A program made the position numbers and the translations under genes. A stretch of DNA of 46,352 nt. Source: Sphingomonas albertensis (GTDB lineage: Bacteria; Pseudomonadota; Alphaproteobacteria; Sphingomonadales; Sphingomonadaceae). Position 1 is the first letter of the stretch; each line of letters starts with the position of its first letter. The notes under the pieces are model-generated. The model had not been told where the DNA came from, searched no databases, and worked only from the letters and a program-made list of their open reading frames with translations. The stretch is from positions 1 through 46,352 of the forward strand of contig NZ_JACONT010000033.1 in NCBI RefSeq assembly GCF_014358075.1, in the 5' to 3' direction. Of this stretch, positions 1 to 8,002 are shown in pieces.

Positions 1-19
1 AATTCCCACATACCAAAAC

Positions 20-47
20 ACCCCGTAGCACCAGCTCCGGGGTTTTT
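20..47 (+). terminator. Intrinsic terminator-like hairpin
   Basis: ACCCCG (20-25) pairs with CGGGGT (38-43) across a 12-nt loop and is followed by four more T. It probably ends a gene lying left of the window. Confidence 0.5.
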
Positions 48-395
48 CGCGTTCCGGCTCAAGCGCATCCGACCGGCCCAACCATGGCGGCAAATTCGCA
101 CCCACGGAGCAAATTTCCGACGATCGCGCACGGCTTCCGAGTTCGCTCGGCCCCCCTTGCGCTCTACGAATGCTCCAGCAATCTGCGCGATCTGTACCGG
201 GTTCGCCAGCTTTCCACTCCTAACTTGGCGCTGCTTGTCCGCTCGGCGATGGTTCGTCTGGTATGAAAATACCCTATATCTACGTATTCTCTACCTGGGA
301 TACATCCTGTCCGACGCGGGTTATGCGTTTGGGAAATATGGGTTTTTTGTCCGATCGGACGGAGGCCGCATGGCGCCCGAAGACAGGGGCTTATC
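48..395. other. Leading intergenic region, no gene supported
   Basis: About 350 bases between the leading terminator and the first gene. Several short overlapping reading frames exist on both strands, but none has a protein-like composition or a good ribosome site. The right part is locally more AT-rich (roughly 262-300) and may hold the promoter of the lipoprotein gene. Confidence 0.4.
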
Positions 396-761
396 ATGAC
401 TCAGCATCGCAGTTTTGCACGCATCGCAGGGCTTCTCACGGTCGGGATCGGCGCAGTGTCGCTATCCGCGTGCGTCAATCCGTCGGCAAAGATCGCCACC
501 TCGCTTGAGGGCTATGGCTTCCAGCCGGCGCAGTCGCAGTGCGTCGGCGATCGGCTCGAGGCGAACCTGTCGCTCGGGCAGCTCCAGCAGCTCGGTCGTG
601 CCGCCAAGGCATCGCGCGAAGGCGACACGACGCCGGGCCGCCTGACCGTGGGCGATTTCATCCGCGTGTCGGGGCAGGTCAAGGATCCCAAGGTACCGCT
701 AGAAGTCGGCAAGGCCGCCGCTGCGTGCGGCATCCTGGCCGATCCGGCGTCGCCGCTCTGA
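396..761 (+). CDS. Small putative lipoprotein, unknown function
   Basis: A 121-residue protein with a basic N-terminus, a hydrophobic stretch (about residues 10-25) and a lipobox-like LSAC with Cys at about residue 26, so it is probably a lipid-anchored periplasmic protein. The mature part (about 95 residues) has two further cysteines, one in SQCVGD and one in AACGI near the C-terminus, which could form a disulfide. I do not recognise a family. It stands alone: no gene of the same strand is close upstream, and a terminator-like hairpin follows at 818-837, so it is likely monocistronic. The ATG at 396 fits the signal sequence. Confidence 0.7.
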   Translation: MTQHRSFARIAGLLTVGIGAVSLSACVNPSAKIATSLEGYGFQPAQSQCVGDRLEANLSLGQLQQLGRAAKASREGDTTPGRLTVGDFIRVSGQVKDPKVPLEVGKAAAACGILADPASPL

Positions 762-817
762 AGCAACAAAATCGGACGCAGCGTCCATACGCACGGTGCC
801 ACGTACCGTCCGGGACC

Positions 818-837
818 AAGCCCCGTAGAGGGCTTTT
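818..837 (+). terminator. Intrinsic terminator after the lipoprotein gene
   Basis: AAGCCC (818-823), loop CGTAGA, GGGCTT (830-835), then TT. The following AGGGA (838-842) is the ribosome site of the next gene, so the hairpin sits directly against the next translation start and could also influence it. Confidence 0.5.
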
Positions 838-849
838 AGGGACACTATC

Positions 850-2241
850 ATGCAAGACGTAACCTATGCGGGCGATACGGTCGTATCGAACACCCGCGAC
901 TTCGGGGCGCAAGCCTGGAGCTATGTGGAAATCTGGACGCCGCGGATCATCGCCGCGCTGATCATCCTGGTGATCGGCTGGGCGGTCGCCCGCGCCGTGA
1001 AGTGGGGCGTCGCCAAGCTCGTCAACAAGACGCCGCTCGCGATCCACGCCAACGAGCCCAACGCCAACCCGCGGAACCCGACCACGATCGGCGCGCAGGT
1101 CGGCGATGCGGCCTATTGGGTGGTCCTGCTGATCGCGCTGTTCCTCGCGACGCAGCCGCTGGGTCTCGCCGGCGCGACCGGCCCGCTTGGCGACATGCTG
1201 CAGGGCTTCGGTCAGGCGGTACCGCGGATCATCGGCGCCGCGCTGATCTTCTTCCTCGGCTATGTGCTCGCCAAGGTCGCCAAGAAGGCCGTCGAGGCGG
1301 TCATCACGGCCAGCCATGTCGAGCGTTTCTCGACGCATGTCGGTGCAACCAAGCCGAGCGATCCGACCATGCTGCCCCGGACTATCGGTGGCATCGTGTT
1401 CGCTCTGATCATCATCCCGGTGTCGATCGCGGCGCTCGACACGCTGAACATCGCGGCGATCTCGCAGCCGGCGACCGCCATGCTGCGCATCATCCTCGAT
1501 GCGATCCCGCACGTCATCGCCGCCGGCATGATCCTCGCCGTGGCCTATGTCATCGCCAAGTTCGCGTCGCGTCTGCTGACGCAGTTCCTGGCAACGACGG
1601 GTTTCGATCGGACGGTTGGTTCGATCGGCATCTTCGGCAATGTCGAGAACCGCGAGCTTAGCGCAACCGGACCTTCGTTCGTGCCGTCCAAGACAGTCGG
1701 TACCGGCGCCTTCGTTGCGATCCTGATCTTCGGCCTGATGGAAGCCTTCCGCCAGCTGAACTTCGCCTATGGCTCGCAAATCATGGCCGAGGTGCTGACG
1801 CTGTTCGGACAGGTCGTGTTCGGAGCGATCATCATCTTCGCATCGGTCGTCATCGCGCGCTTCGTGGCCCATGCCATCGAGCGTAACGGCGACCAGGGCA
1901 CGCGGGTCGCGGCGCCTGTCGTGCGGATCGCGATCATCGTGCTCGGCACGGCGATCGGCCTGCGTTTCATGGGCCTGGCCGACGACATCATCAACCTGGC
2001 GTTCGGGTTGCTGCTCGGTGCGATCGCGGTAGCCTTTGCGCTGGCGTTCGGGTTGGGCGGTCGCGATGCGGCGGGGAGTGCGGTTAAGCGTATGCTTGAT
2101 GGAGCCAAGGCCGACGACAATGTCGCCACCAAGCGTTCGCTCGGCGAAGAAACGACGGCAGAGTCGATGAACCGTGCGCAATCCGGATCGTTCGAGGATC
2201 GTAACGACGCGCGCGACGTTACCGACACGCCTCGTTTCTGA
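850..2241 (+). CDS. Mechanosensitive channel-family membrane protein (conserved TM-helix repeats)
   Basis: A 463-residue inner-membrane protein. The pattern, an amphipathic start followed by repeated hydrophobic hairpins of the type PRIIAALIILVIGWAVA (about residues 30-50), PRIIGAALIFFLGYVLA (about 125-141) and PHVIAAGMILAVAYVIA (about 220-236), is that of the conserved TM-helix repeat found in CmpX-like relatives of small-conductance mechanosensitive channels. A fourth repeat and a glycine-rich last helix ending in FGLGGRDAA (about 400) resemble the MscS pore helix. The last 55 residues are polar and probably cytoplasmic. The role would be osmotic or membrane-tension response. AGGGA at 838-842 supports the ATG at 850. 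The CsbD-like stress gene follows 40 bases downstream, possibly on the same transcript. Confidence 0.8.
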   Translation: MQDVTYAGDTVVSNTRDFGAQAWSYVEIWTPRIIAALIILVIGWAVARAVKWGVAKLVNKTPLAIHANEPNANPRNPTTIGAQVGDAAYWVVLLIALFLATQPLGLAGATGPLGDMLQGFGQAVPRIIGAALIFFLGYVLAKVAKKAVEAVITASHVERFSTHVGATKPSDPTMLPRTIGGIVFALIIIPVSIAALDTLNIAAISQPATAMLRIILDAIPHVIAAGMILAVAYVIAKFASRLLTQFLATTGFDRTVGSIGIFGNVENRELSATGPSFVPSKTVGTGAFVAILIFGLMEAFRQLNFAYGSQIMAEVLTLFGQVVFGAIIIFASVVIARFVAHAIERNGDQGTRVAAPVVRIAIIVLGTAIGLRFMGLADDIINLAFGLLLGAIAVAFALAFGLGGRDAAGSAVKRMLDGAKADDNVATKRSLGEETTAESMNRAQSGSFEDRNDARDVTDTPRF

Positions 2242-2281
2242 TTACCTCTCTTCAAACCATTATCAACCAAGGAGACTATCC

Positions 2282-2566
2282 ATGAACACCGATACCCTCG
2301 CAGGCGCAGCAACCGATTTCGGCGGCAAGGCCAAGGAAGCTCTCGGCACCGCGACCGGCGACAAGTCGCTCAAGAGCGAAGGCGTTGCGGATCAGTTGGG
2401 CGGCACCGTCCAGAAGACCGTCGGTCAGGCCAAGGACGTCGTCGAGGACAACATCCGTCCGCTCGTCGACTATGTGCGCCAGTTCTCGAAGGAGCGCCCC
2501 TTCACCGCAGCAGCGGTTGCCGGCGTCCTCGGCATCGCGCTGATCAACACGCTCCGCGGCAAGTAA
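2282..2566 (+). CDS. CsbD-like stress protein with C-terminal membrane helix
   Basis: A 94-residue protein. Its first half (GAATDFGGKAKEALG, then GVADQLGGTVQKTVGQAKD) follows the CsbD pattern of an amphipathic helix with repeated Gly/Lys/Ala. Residues about 72-90 (PFTAAAVAGVLGIALINTL) form one hydrophobic helix, as in the YqjD/ElaB group that anchors to the inner membrane. The family is typical of general-stress and stationary-phase regulons; its biochemical role is unknown. The frame stays open upstream to 2174, but AAGGAG at 2269-2274 places the true start at 2282. A strong terminator lies at 2589-2625. Confidence 0.8.
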   Translation: MNTDTLAGAATDFGGKAKEALGTATGDKSLKSEGVADQLGGTVQKTVGQAKDVVEDNIRPLVDYVRQFSKERPFTAAAVAGVLGIALINTLRGK

Positions 2567-2588
2567 GCCGTACGGGCTAAGCCCAAAA

Positions 2589-2625
2589 GGGGCGGCGGAT
2601 GACCTAAGCCTCCGCCGCCCCCATT
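2589..2625 (+). terminator. Strong intrinsic terminator
   Basis: An 11-bp perfect stem, GGGGCGGCGGA (2589-2599) with TCCGCCGCCCC (2611-2621), an 11-nt loop, then C and ATTTT. It ends the CsbD-like transcript. Confidence 0.8.
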
Positions 2626-2675
2626 TTCGAGGATCAGAGACGCACGTCGAGGCGTCCTGTACGAGGCACTAGAGG

Positions 2676-3536
2676 ATGACCGAAGCGTCACAGTTTCGCG
2701 CCGCTGCCGGAGCAGCGCGGCGCCCCCGTCCGATCGCGACCGCGCGCCGTCTGGCAGCCGAGACGATCGGGACTTTCTGGTTGGTTCTTGGCGGTTGCGG
2801 AGCCGCCGTATTGGCAGCCGGCACCGATGTTCCCGGTTCGATCGGTCTGGTCGGCGTTTCGCTCGCCTTCGGCCTGACCGTCTTCACGATGGCCTTTGCC
2901 GTCGGCTTCATTTCCGGCGGGCATTTCAATCCTGCGGTCAGCCTGGGCCTGACGATCGCCGGGCGGTTTCCCGCGCGCGATCTGCCTGGCTATGTCCTCG
3001 CGCAGCTCGTCGGCGGGATCCTCGCCAGCGCGGCGCTTGCGGCACTCGCGTCCGGCACGGCCGGGTTCGATCTGGTCGCCAGCGGGTTCGCGGCCAATGG
3101 TTATGGCGCGCATTCGCCGGGCGGTTACAGCGCCGCAACCGCGTTTCTCGCGGAGGCGATCCTGACCGCCGGCTTCCTGACCGTCATTCTCGGCGCCACC
3201 GACGAGCGCTCTCCCGCAGCGTTCGCGCCGCTCTCGATCGGCCTCGCGCTGACGCTCATCCACCTGATCTCGATCCCGATCGACAATACGTCGGTCAATC
3301 CCGCGCGCAGCACCGGCCCCGCCCTGTTCGTTGGCGGCTGGGCGCTGTCGCAGCTCTGGCTGTTCTGGCTCGCACCGCTGACCGGTGCCGCCGTTGCCGG
3401 GTTGCTCGGCCGCTGGCTGTTCGCGCACACCGACGAGGATCAGTCGCCCGGCCCGATCGGCGATACCCCGGTCGAGCTGCTCGTCGCGGACGATCGCACC
3501 CCTGCGGGCGCCCGCATGGAAGGGGGCCGCGCATGA
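2676..3536 (+). CDS. aqpZ: Aquaporin (MIP family, AqpZ-like)
   Basis: A 286-residue channel with six membrane helices and the two half-helix signatures: NPAVS (Asn about 85) preceded by GGHF, and NPARS (Asn about 208). The histidine and small residues of the selectivity filter point to a water channel rather than a glycerol facilitator. It has an unusual basic N-terminal extension of about 20 residues and a hydrophilic C-terminal tail of about 35 residues beyond the last helix, longer than in E. coli AqpZ. Start at the ATG after AGAGG, although spacing is short. The next gene overlaps it by ATGA, so the two are translated together. Confidence 0.9.
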   Translation: MTEASQFRAAAGAARRPRPIATARRLAAETIGTFWLVLGGCGAAVLAAGTDVPGSIGLVGVSLAFGLTVFTMAFAVGFISGGHFNPAVSLGLTIAGRFPARDLPGYVLAQLVGGILASAALAALASGTAGFDLVASGFAANGYGAHSPGGYSAATAFLAEAILTAGFLTVILGATDERSPAAFAPLSIGLALTLIHLISIPIDNTSVNPARSTGPALFVGGWALSQLWLFWLAPLTGAAVAGLLGRWLFAHTDEDQSPGPIGDTPVELLVADDRTPAGARMEGGRA

Positions 3537-3793
3537 TCGATCACAGCGATTACGATGCGGACTTCGACGAAGCCCATCACGAGCCCCGTTCGGACGAGGA
3601 ATGGGAAGGCCTGTGGAATACCGAGGAGCGCAACCGCGACACGCTCCGAAAGATCGAACTCGGGCTGGTCGTCGTCGCGGCCGCCGCGGCACTGGTGGTC
3701 CTGCGCGGCGGCTGGTTGCGGCTATCGTCGCGGCCGAACCATATCGTACCGTCCGCGGCAGATATCCACGTCAAGCCGCCACCGCCGCGCTGA
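3533..3793 (+). CDS. Small single-span membrane protein, unknown
   Basis: An 86-residue protein. The first 43 residues are very acidic and rich in D, E and H ([20 protein letters not shown]), then comes one hydrophobic helix (about residues 45-60, [15 protein letters not shown]) followed by a basic segment and a proline-rich tail ending PPPPR. Charge distribution suggests the basic part after the helix is cytoplasmic. I do not recognise a family. Its ATG overlaps the aquaporin stop (ATGA, 3533-3536), so it is translationally coupled and may be a partner or accessory of the aquaporin. The acidic His-rich start could bind metal, but this is only a guess. Confidence 0.65.
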   Translation: MIDHSDYDADFDEAHHEPRSDEEWEGLWNTEERNRDTLRKIELGLVVVAAAAALVVLRGGWLRLSSRPNHIVPSAADIHVKPPPPR

Positions 3794-3833
3794 CCCTGGA
3801 TACCGCTCGCCTACCGGCCCGCATCGCGCACAC

Positions 3834-3873
3834 AAAAAAGGGGCGGTTGCCAGAATCTTCGCCGGCAACCGCC
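3834..3873 (-). terminator. Intrinsic terminator of hsp20
   Basis: Read leftward: GGCGGTTGCC (3873-3864), a 12-nt loop, GGCAACCGCC (3851-3842), then CC and six T (complement of 3834-3839). It ends the Hsp20 transcript between the two convergent genes. Confidence 0.85.
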
Positions 3874-3894
3874 ACTTCGATCACTCAAGACCTA

Positions 3895-4389
3895 TCAGGC
3901 GGCGTTGCGGTCCGCCTGATGATCCTCGATCCGGACCTCGGCATCGCGCGCGCGATCATTGGCCGCGGTGCCCGTGATCTCGATCCGGCGTGGCTTCATC
4001 GCCTCGGGTATCTCGCGCTTCAGGGCGATCCGCAGCAGCCCGTTGTCGAAGCTCGCGGTCTGCACCTGGACGAAATCGGCCAGCTGGAACCGCCGCTCGA
4101 ACGCGCGCGTCGCGATCCCGCGGTGGACGAAGCGGCCTTCGTCACGGTCATCCGGTTTGCGTCCGCTGACCGTCAGTTGGTTGTTCTGCGCGACGATCTC
4201 GATGTCGTCGGGGCGGAACCCGGCGACTGCGAGCGTGATCTGATAGCTGTCCTCGCTCTCGCGTTCGATGTCGAACGGCGGATAGCCATCGACCGTCTCG
4301 GTCCGCGCGGTCGCCTCCAACAGGTCGAACAATCGGTCGAAGCCGACGGTGGACCGACGATAAGGCGTAAAATCGAAGTTCGTCCTCAT
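3895..4389 (-). CDS. Small heat-shock protein, Hsp20/IbpA type
   Basis: A 164-residue ATP-independent holdase chaperone that keeps unfolding proteins soluble for ClpB/DnaK. The N-terminus (MRTNFDFTPYRRSTVGFDRLFDLLE) is the classic class A bacterial sHsp start. The alpha-crystallin domain runs from about residue 33 (YPPFDIERESEDSYQITLAVAGF) to about 135 and ends with GLLRIALKREIPE. The frame is open another 41 codons upstream, but AGGAGGA (complement of 4397-4403) fixes the start at 4389. The untranslated leader looks like a ROSE-type thermometer (separate entry). clpB, its usual partner, lies about 31 kb away in the same window. Confidence 0.92.
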   Translation of the reverse strand: MRTNFDFTPYRRSTVGFDRLFDLLEATARTETVDGYPPFDIERESEDSYQITLAVAGFRPDDIEIVAQNNQLTVSGRKPDDRDEGRFVHRGIATRAFERRFQLADFVQVQTASFDNGLLRIALKREIPEAMKPRRIEITGTAANDRARDAEVRIEDHQADRNAA

Positions 4390-4480
4390 ATCCAAATCCT
4401 CCTCATGAGCAATCTGAGCACGAGGAGCACCGGGAGAGCCGGTGCCCTCAGTCACCGGACCGATCAACGCGTCCGGCGAG
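4390..4480 (-). ncRNA. ROSE-like RNA thermometer in the hsp20 leader
   Basis: Three hairpins in series, read leftward. First CCGGAC/GTCCGG (4476-4471 with 4460-4455). Second GCACCGG/CCGGTGC (4445-4439 with 4433-4427). Last, next to the start codon, a short imperfect hairpin in which UUGCU (complement of 4408-4412) faces the ribosome site AGGAGGA (4403-4397). The UUGCU opposite the Shine-Dalgarno is the hallmark of ROSE elements known upstream of alphaproteobacterial small heat-shock genes. The architecture is seen in the sequence; thermosensing is inferred from the family. Confidence 0.65.
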
Positions 4481-4482
4481 AG

Positions 4483-4513
4483 CAAAAATAATTTTCGGCC
4501 CGCGAGCGTCAAG
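4483..4513 (-). promoter_or_regulatory. Candidate hsp20 promoter
   Basis: Leftward CTTGACG, a 16-nt spacer and TATTTT upstream of the leader. The -35 matches both the housekeeping TTGACA and the sigma-32 CTTGA core. The -10 is not of the CCCCAT sigma-32 type, so a housekeeping promoter combined with RNA-level heat control is the simpler reading. Confidence 0.4.
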
Positions 4514-4590
4514 ATTTTCGCGCGAAATTTTTTCTGGCTTGCGCCGGTGAACGGCTGAGGGGCAGGCGGAGGATCGAGCCAGGATATTGT

Positions 4591-5394
4591 TCAGTCGATC
4601 CGTTGAGCGATCAGCGCCGCTTCCCGCGAACATTGTGCGGGCGCCGGTTTTGGCGTCCTCGGATCGCGACGGAGCGCATCCATTTCGCCGCGCGCCGCAG
4701 CGAGATCGGCCTTGAACGCCGGAACGTCGCGCGCCGCCGTCAGGGTCGCCGATGCGGACAGGCGCCCGCCCTCGACAGCGCTCGCATTGTGGACGCCGCA
4801 GACCACGCGGCTTTCGCCGAACGCACGGCCGCGGGCCAGGATCGGGGTGGCGCGATCCGGGGCGAGTTCGGCGAGCAATGTGGCCCAGGTCCAGCCTGCG
4901 GTGGTGTGCCCCGAGGGATAGTCATAGCTGTCCGCGACGTCTGCAGCGGGCTGGCAGATCGTGCCTTGGTCGATCAGGAACGGGCGCTGGCGCTTGTAGA
5001 AATTCTTGGCGATCCCCGTGCCGCGTGCGGTGTCGAACGACGCGCGAGCGATCAGCGTGGCGGTGCGCGGCGCGATCTGCGGAGTGAGCATGATTCCCGT
5101 CGCGCAGCTGAAATCGCGCATCATGTCGGCGGGCGCGAGCTTCACGTCGTTGGTCGCCATCGCCCAACGCGCAGTGCCGACAAGCGCCCGCGTCGCCCGG
5201 AATATCGCACGGTCGGCGATGGCGCGCGGATCGCCGGGTCGGGGTGCGGCCGGCAAGATTGCGAGCACGTCGAACGCGCCGGGGGTGAGATACCCCGATC
5301 GTGCCTCTGTCCTTTCGACCCGCGCGATGGCCGCACCGCCGAGCAACATTAGTGCAGCTGCAAGGGCCGTGTTCGAGAGGTTCGGGCGTCGCAT
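4591..5394 (-). CDS. PAP2/class A acid phosphatase-like secreted protein lacking the last catalytic Asp
   Basis: A 267-residue protein with a signal peptide (about residues 1-24, TALAAALMLLGGAAIARV). It carries the PAP2 phosphatase motifs in order: KNFYKRQRPF, YPSGHTT, and SRVVCGVH. In class A nonspecific acid phosphatases the last motif is SRx5Hx3D; here the residues after His are N-A-S-A, so the Asp that supports the nucleophilic His is Ala. Four or more cysteines (for example CATG, ICQP, VVCG, QCSR) fit periplasmic disulfides. Its ATG overlaps the stop of the MerC-domain gene by one base (TGATG), so it is co-translated with it. Expected activity is phosphomonoester hydrolysis in the periplasm, weakened or altered by the substitution. 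Confidence 0.8.
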   Translation of the reverse strand: MRRPNLSNTALAAALMLLGGAAIARVERTEARSGYLTPGAFDVLAILPAAPRPGDPRAIADRAIFRATRALVGTARWAMATNDVKLAPADMMRDFSCATGIMLTPQIAPRTATLIARASFDTARGTGIAKNFYKRQRPFLIDQGTICQPAADVADSYDYPSGHTTAGWTWATLLAELAPDRATPILARGRAFGESRVVCGVHNASAVEGGRLSASATLTAARDVPAFKADLAAARGEMDALRRDPRTPKPAPAQCSREAALIAQRID

Positions 5395-5822
5395 CACGCA
5401 ATTGCCGCCGCATGCGTGAAGCGTCTGCGCCAGTTGGCGACGTGCGCGAACGCGAGCATCAGGCTGCCGCTGACGGATAGCATGGTCTCGATCGCCGCGC
5501 GTCCGCCGAAGACGATCCCGAGCGTCATCAGTACGAGTCCGCCAGCCCCGAATATCATCGGGGGGATGGCGTGATGCAGGCGCCATCCGCCGATCAACGC
5601 CAGCGCGCTGGTCGGGACCGCGAAGGCGAGGACGGTGACGTGGAACGTCTCGCCCGGATCGAACCATATGGCGATCGCCGGCAACGCCGCGAGCAGCAAC
5701 GGAAGCGCCAGGCAATGCACCATGCAGACGATCGACGCGCATACAGCCAAGCCGTCGAGCATGTCTCGGCCAGGGGCGGGGCGCAGGACCGGGATCGCCG
5801 GTTCGTCGGGGTGTCGCATCAC
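5394..5822 (-). CDS. MerC-domain inner-membrane protein
   Basis: A 142-residue protein with four predicted membrane helices (about residues 24-50, 58-75, 84-104 and 108-128). The first helix holds CASIVCMVHCLALP, whose closely spaced Cys/His residues are the metal-binding signature of MerC-type proteins. No other mer gene is present, so mercury transport is unlikely. MerC-domain proteins beside COG0523 GTPases occur in zinc-related clusters, and this gene diverges from a ZigA-type GTPase across a palindrome at 5882-5898. The start MMRHPDEP follows a GGAGAT ribosome site (complement of about 5826-5831). Confidence 0.8.
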   Translation of the reverse strand: MMRHPDEPAIPVLRPAPGRDMLDGLAVCASIVCMVHCLALPLLLAALPAIAIWFDPGETFHVTVLAFAVPTSALALIGGWRLHHAIPPMIFGAGGLVLMTLGIVFGGRAAIETMLSVSGSLMLAFAHVANWRRRFTHAAAIA

Positions 5823-5881
5823 GATATCTCCTTCTGCCGCGCGGCTTGACCTTAACCGCGATCGATGACAGCCATATGGCG

Positions 5882-5898
5882 ATGATACATCATATCAT
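5882..5898. promoter_or_regulatory. 17-bp palindrome, candidate Zur operator between divergent metal genes
   Basis: ATGATA (5882-5887), CATCA, TATCAT (5893-5898): a perfect 6-bp inverted repeat in an AT-rich island between the MerC-domain gene and the ZigA-type GTPase. Size and half-site pattern resemble Fur-superfamily boxes (Zur sites are of the TGTTATA-n-TATAACA kind), though the match is only partial. Placement and gene content are the main argument for Zur. Confidence 0.5.
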
Positions 5899-5925
5899 GA
5901 TTCGCAAGGTGGAAATTTGGGCACG

Positions 5926-7188
5926 ATGAAAACGATCGCTTCTCCCGATGATGGTGCCGACGCCAAGACGAGCGATCATCGGCTACCCGTAACCGTGCTG
6001 TCGGGATTTCTCGGAGCCGGCAAGACGACAGTGCTCAACCATATCCTCGCCAACCGCGAAGGGCGGCGCGTGGCGGTGATCGTCAACGACATGTCCGAAG
6101 TGAACATCGACGCCGATCTCGTCCGCGGAGGCGATGCCGCGTTCGCGCGCAGCGAAGAGACGCTGGTGGAGATGTCGAACGGCTGCATCTGCTGCACGTT
6201 GCGGGACGACCTGCTCGCCGAGGTCCGCGCGCTGGCGGAGGCGGGGCGGTTCGACCAGTTGGTGATCGAGAGCACTGGCATCTCCGAGCCCCTGCCGGTC
6301 GCGACGACCTTCTCGTTCCGCGATGAGGATGGCGTGTCGCTGGGCGATGTCGCCCGGCTGGATACGATGGTCACGGTGGTCGATGCGCTCAATCTGTTGA
6401 AGGACTATTCGAGCCGGGATTTCCTCGCCGATCGCGGGCAATCGCTCGGGGACGAGGATACGCGCAGCCTGGTCGGCCTGCTGGTCGAGCAGATCGAGTT
6501 CGCCGATGTCGTGCTCGTCAACAAGGCGAGCGCGGTGTCCGCCGAGCAACTGGCGGTGGTCAAGAAGCTGGTCGCTTCGCTCAACGCCGACGCGCGGATC
6601 GTCACCTGCGACCACGGCCGTATATCACTCGCCGCGATCCTCGATACCGGGCTGTTCGACGAGGAGAAGGCGGCGCGCAACCCGCTCTGGGCCAAGGAGC
6701 TTTACGGTTACGCGCATCACCAGCCCGAGACCGAGGAATACGGGATCGAGAGCTTCGTCTACCGCGCACGCGCGCCGTTCCATCCGGTCCGCCTCCACGA
6801 CTTCCTCGTCGATGGCGGGCTCGATCACGTCGTTCGGGCGAAAGGCCATTTCTGGCTCGCGACGCGGCCCGACTGGGTCGGCGAACTGGCCGTCGCCGGA
6901 AGCGAGACCATGACGTCGCGAATGGGCCGCTGGTGGGCGACCGTGCCAAAGTCGCAATGGCCGGTCGACGAGCGGTTCGAACGGTTCGTAGCGGGGCATT
7001 GGGACCAGATCTGGGGCGATCGACGGCAGGAACTCGTGTTCATCGGGATCGGCATGGACGAAGCGGCGATCCGCAAGCGGCTCGATGCCTGCCTCATGCC
7101 GGTCTGCGTCTACACGCCAGAGCTGTGGATGGGCTTGCGGGATCCGTTCCCGGATTGGGGCGAGCAGGTGCTGGAGGCGGCGGAGTGA
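5926..7188 (+). CDS. zigA: COG0523/CobW-family GTPase, ZigA-type zinc metallochaperone
   Basis: A protein of about 420 residues. The G domain begins with the P-loop GFLGAGKTT (about residue 28), followed by [10 protein letters not shown], the metal-binding [10 protein letters not shown] (CxCC, about residue 88) and [10 protein letters not shown]. The C-terminal CobW_C domain (about residues 270-410) is rich in His and aromatic residues ([10 protein letters not shown]). Such GTPases are thought to deliver zinc to client enzymes under zinc starvation, and the length and MSEVNID/SGISEP wording fit the ZigA branch. AAGG at 5906-5909 is better spaced for a TTG at 5917, which would add three residues; I chose the ATG at 5926. 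The DUF1826 gene overlaps the stop. Confidence 0.88.
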   Translation: MKTIASPDDGADAKTSDHRLPVTVLSGFLGAGKTTVLNHILANREGRRVAVIVNDMSEVNIDADLVRGGDAAFARSEETLVEMSNGCICCTLRDDLLAEVRALAEAGRFDQLVIESTGISEPLPVATTFSFRDEDGVSLGDVARLDTMVTVVDALNLLKDYSSRDFLADRGQSLGDEDTRSLVGLLVEQIEFADVVLVNKASAVSAEQLAVVKKLVASLNADARIVTCDHGRISLAAILDTGLFDEEKAARNPLWAKELYGYAHHQPETEEYGIESFVYRARAPFHPVRLHDFLVDGGLDHVVRAKGHFWLATRPDWVGELAVAGSETMTSRMGRWWATVPKSQWPVDERFERFVAGHWDQIWGDRRQELVFIGIGMDEAAIRKRLDACLMPVCVYTPELWMGLRDPFPDWGEQVLEAAE

Positions 7189-7817
7189 GCGCGGCACGGG
7201 CGCTGCACGAGAATATGTCGCGGGACGGCGCGGTCGTGATGGGCGACGATCAGGTGGTGCTACAGCGTATCCTGGATCCCGATGTGCATCTTGCGGTCTG
7301 GCAGCGTCGGGCAGCACGGGGGCTCGAGGGGCTCGAGGGGCTCAAGGGGCTCGACTGGGACGCGATTGCGGACGTCGATCAGGACGTGCCGGTCGTGGCG
7401 CTGGCACCGGCGATCCCCGAGGCGCTGAGGTCGGCCGGTTATCCCGATGTCGTCGCGCTGGCCGAGGCGATCGTGCCGCTCGCTTCGGATTTCGCTGCTC
7501 TGATGGCTTGCGACGCACTGCGCATCCGCCTCGACGTGATCGAGACCGACGCCTGTCGCAAGTTTCACGCCGATCAGGTCACGGTGCGGTTGCTCATGCC
7601 GCTGGTCGGCCCCGGCACGCAGTGGGTGCATGCGAACGCCGAGCCGCAGGTCCCCGAAGGCGAACTGCGAATTGGCGATGTCGGGCTCTTCAAGGGGCGG
7701 GTCTGGGCGGAGGAGCCGGTCATACTCCACCGTTCGCCCCCGATCGCCGCCACGGGCATTACGCGGTTGCTGCTCGTGATCGATCCGGGCTCAGGACTGT
7801 CGAGCCCCTCACAGTAA
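7185..7817 (+). CDS. DUF1826-family protein
   Basis: A 210-residue protein. The segment [25 protein letters not shown] (about residues 125-149) is the characteristic DUF1826 core; its Cys, His and Asp could bind metal. The family is repeatedly found next to COG0523 GTPases in zinc-responsive clusters; its function is unknown. Start GTG at 7185 overlaps the upstream stop (GTGA); an ATG at 7215 is an alternative. Near residues 45-56 a nearly perfect 9-bp tandem repeat encodes [11 protein letters not shown], an insertion not expected in the family. Confidence 0.82.
   Translation: MSAARALHENMSRDGAVVMGDDQVVLQRILDPDVHLAVWQRRAARGLEGLEGLKGLDWDAIADVDQDVPVVALAPAIPEALRSAGYPDVVALAEAIVPLASDFAALMACDALRIRLDVIETDACRKFHADQVTVRLLMPLVGPGTQWVHANAEPQVPEGELRIGDVGLFKGRVWAEEPVILHRSPPIAATGITRLLLVIDPGSGLSSPSQ
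7319..7354 (+). repeat. 9-bp tandem repeat, four copies, inside the DUF1826 gene
   Basis: Four copies of GGGGCTCGA (third copy GGGGCTCAA). The unit length of nine keeps the frame and adds Gly-Leu-Glu/Lys triplets. Copy number could change by slippage without breaking the gene. Confidence 0.85.
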
Positions 7818-8002
7818 GGCGGACGGAGCCTCCGCCTGCGCGACATTGTTGCTCCGGTCGCGGTCCGGCAGCGCGTGATCGGGATCGAGTTCCGCCCGTG
7901 TCACGCGTGAACCACTTCGCCGAGAATCGTTCGACCGGATCCTTCAGATATTTGGTCGAGCGGCCCCAGCGATCCTTCCTCTGCAGTGTCGTGCGATGCC
8001 GA

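Noticed and set aside
679..2181. Long leftward open frame (500 codons) opposite the channel gene
   Set aside because: Composition is dominated by R, D, E, Q and H runs typical of the antisense of a GC-rich gene; the plus-strand channel is clearly real.
5394..5822. Mercury resistance operon
   Set aside because: Only a MerC-like domain is present; no merR, merA, merT or merP. The neighbourhood points to zinc instead.
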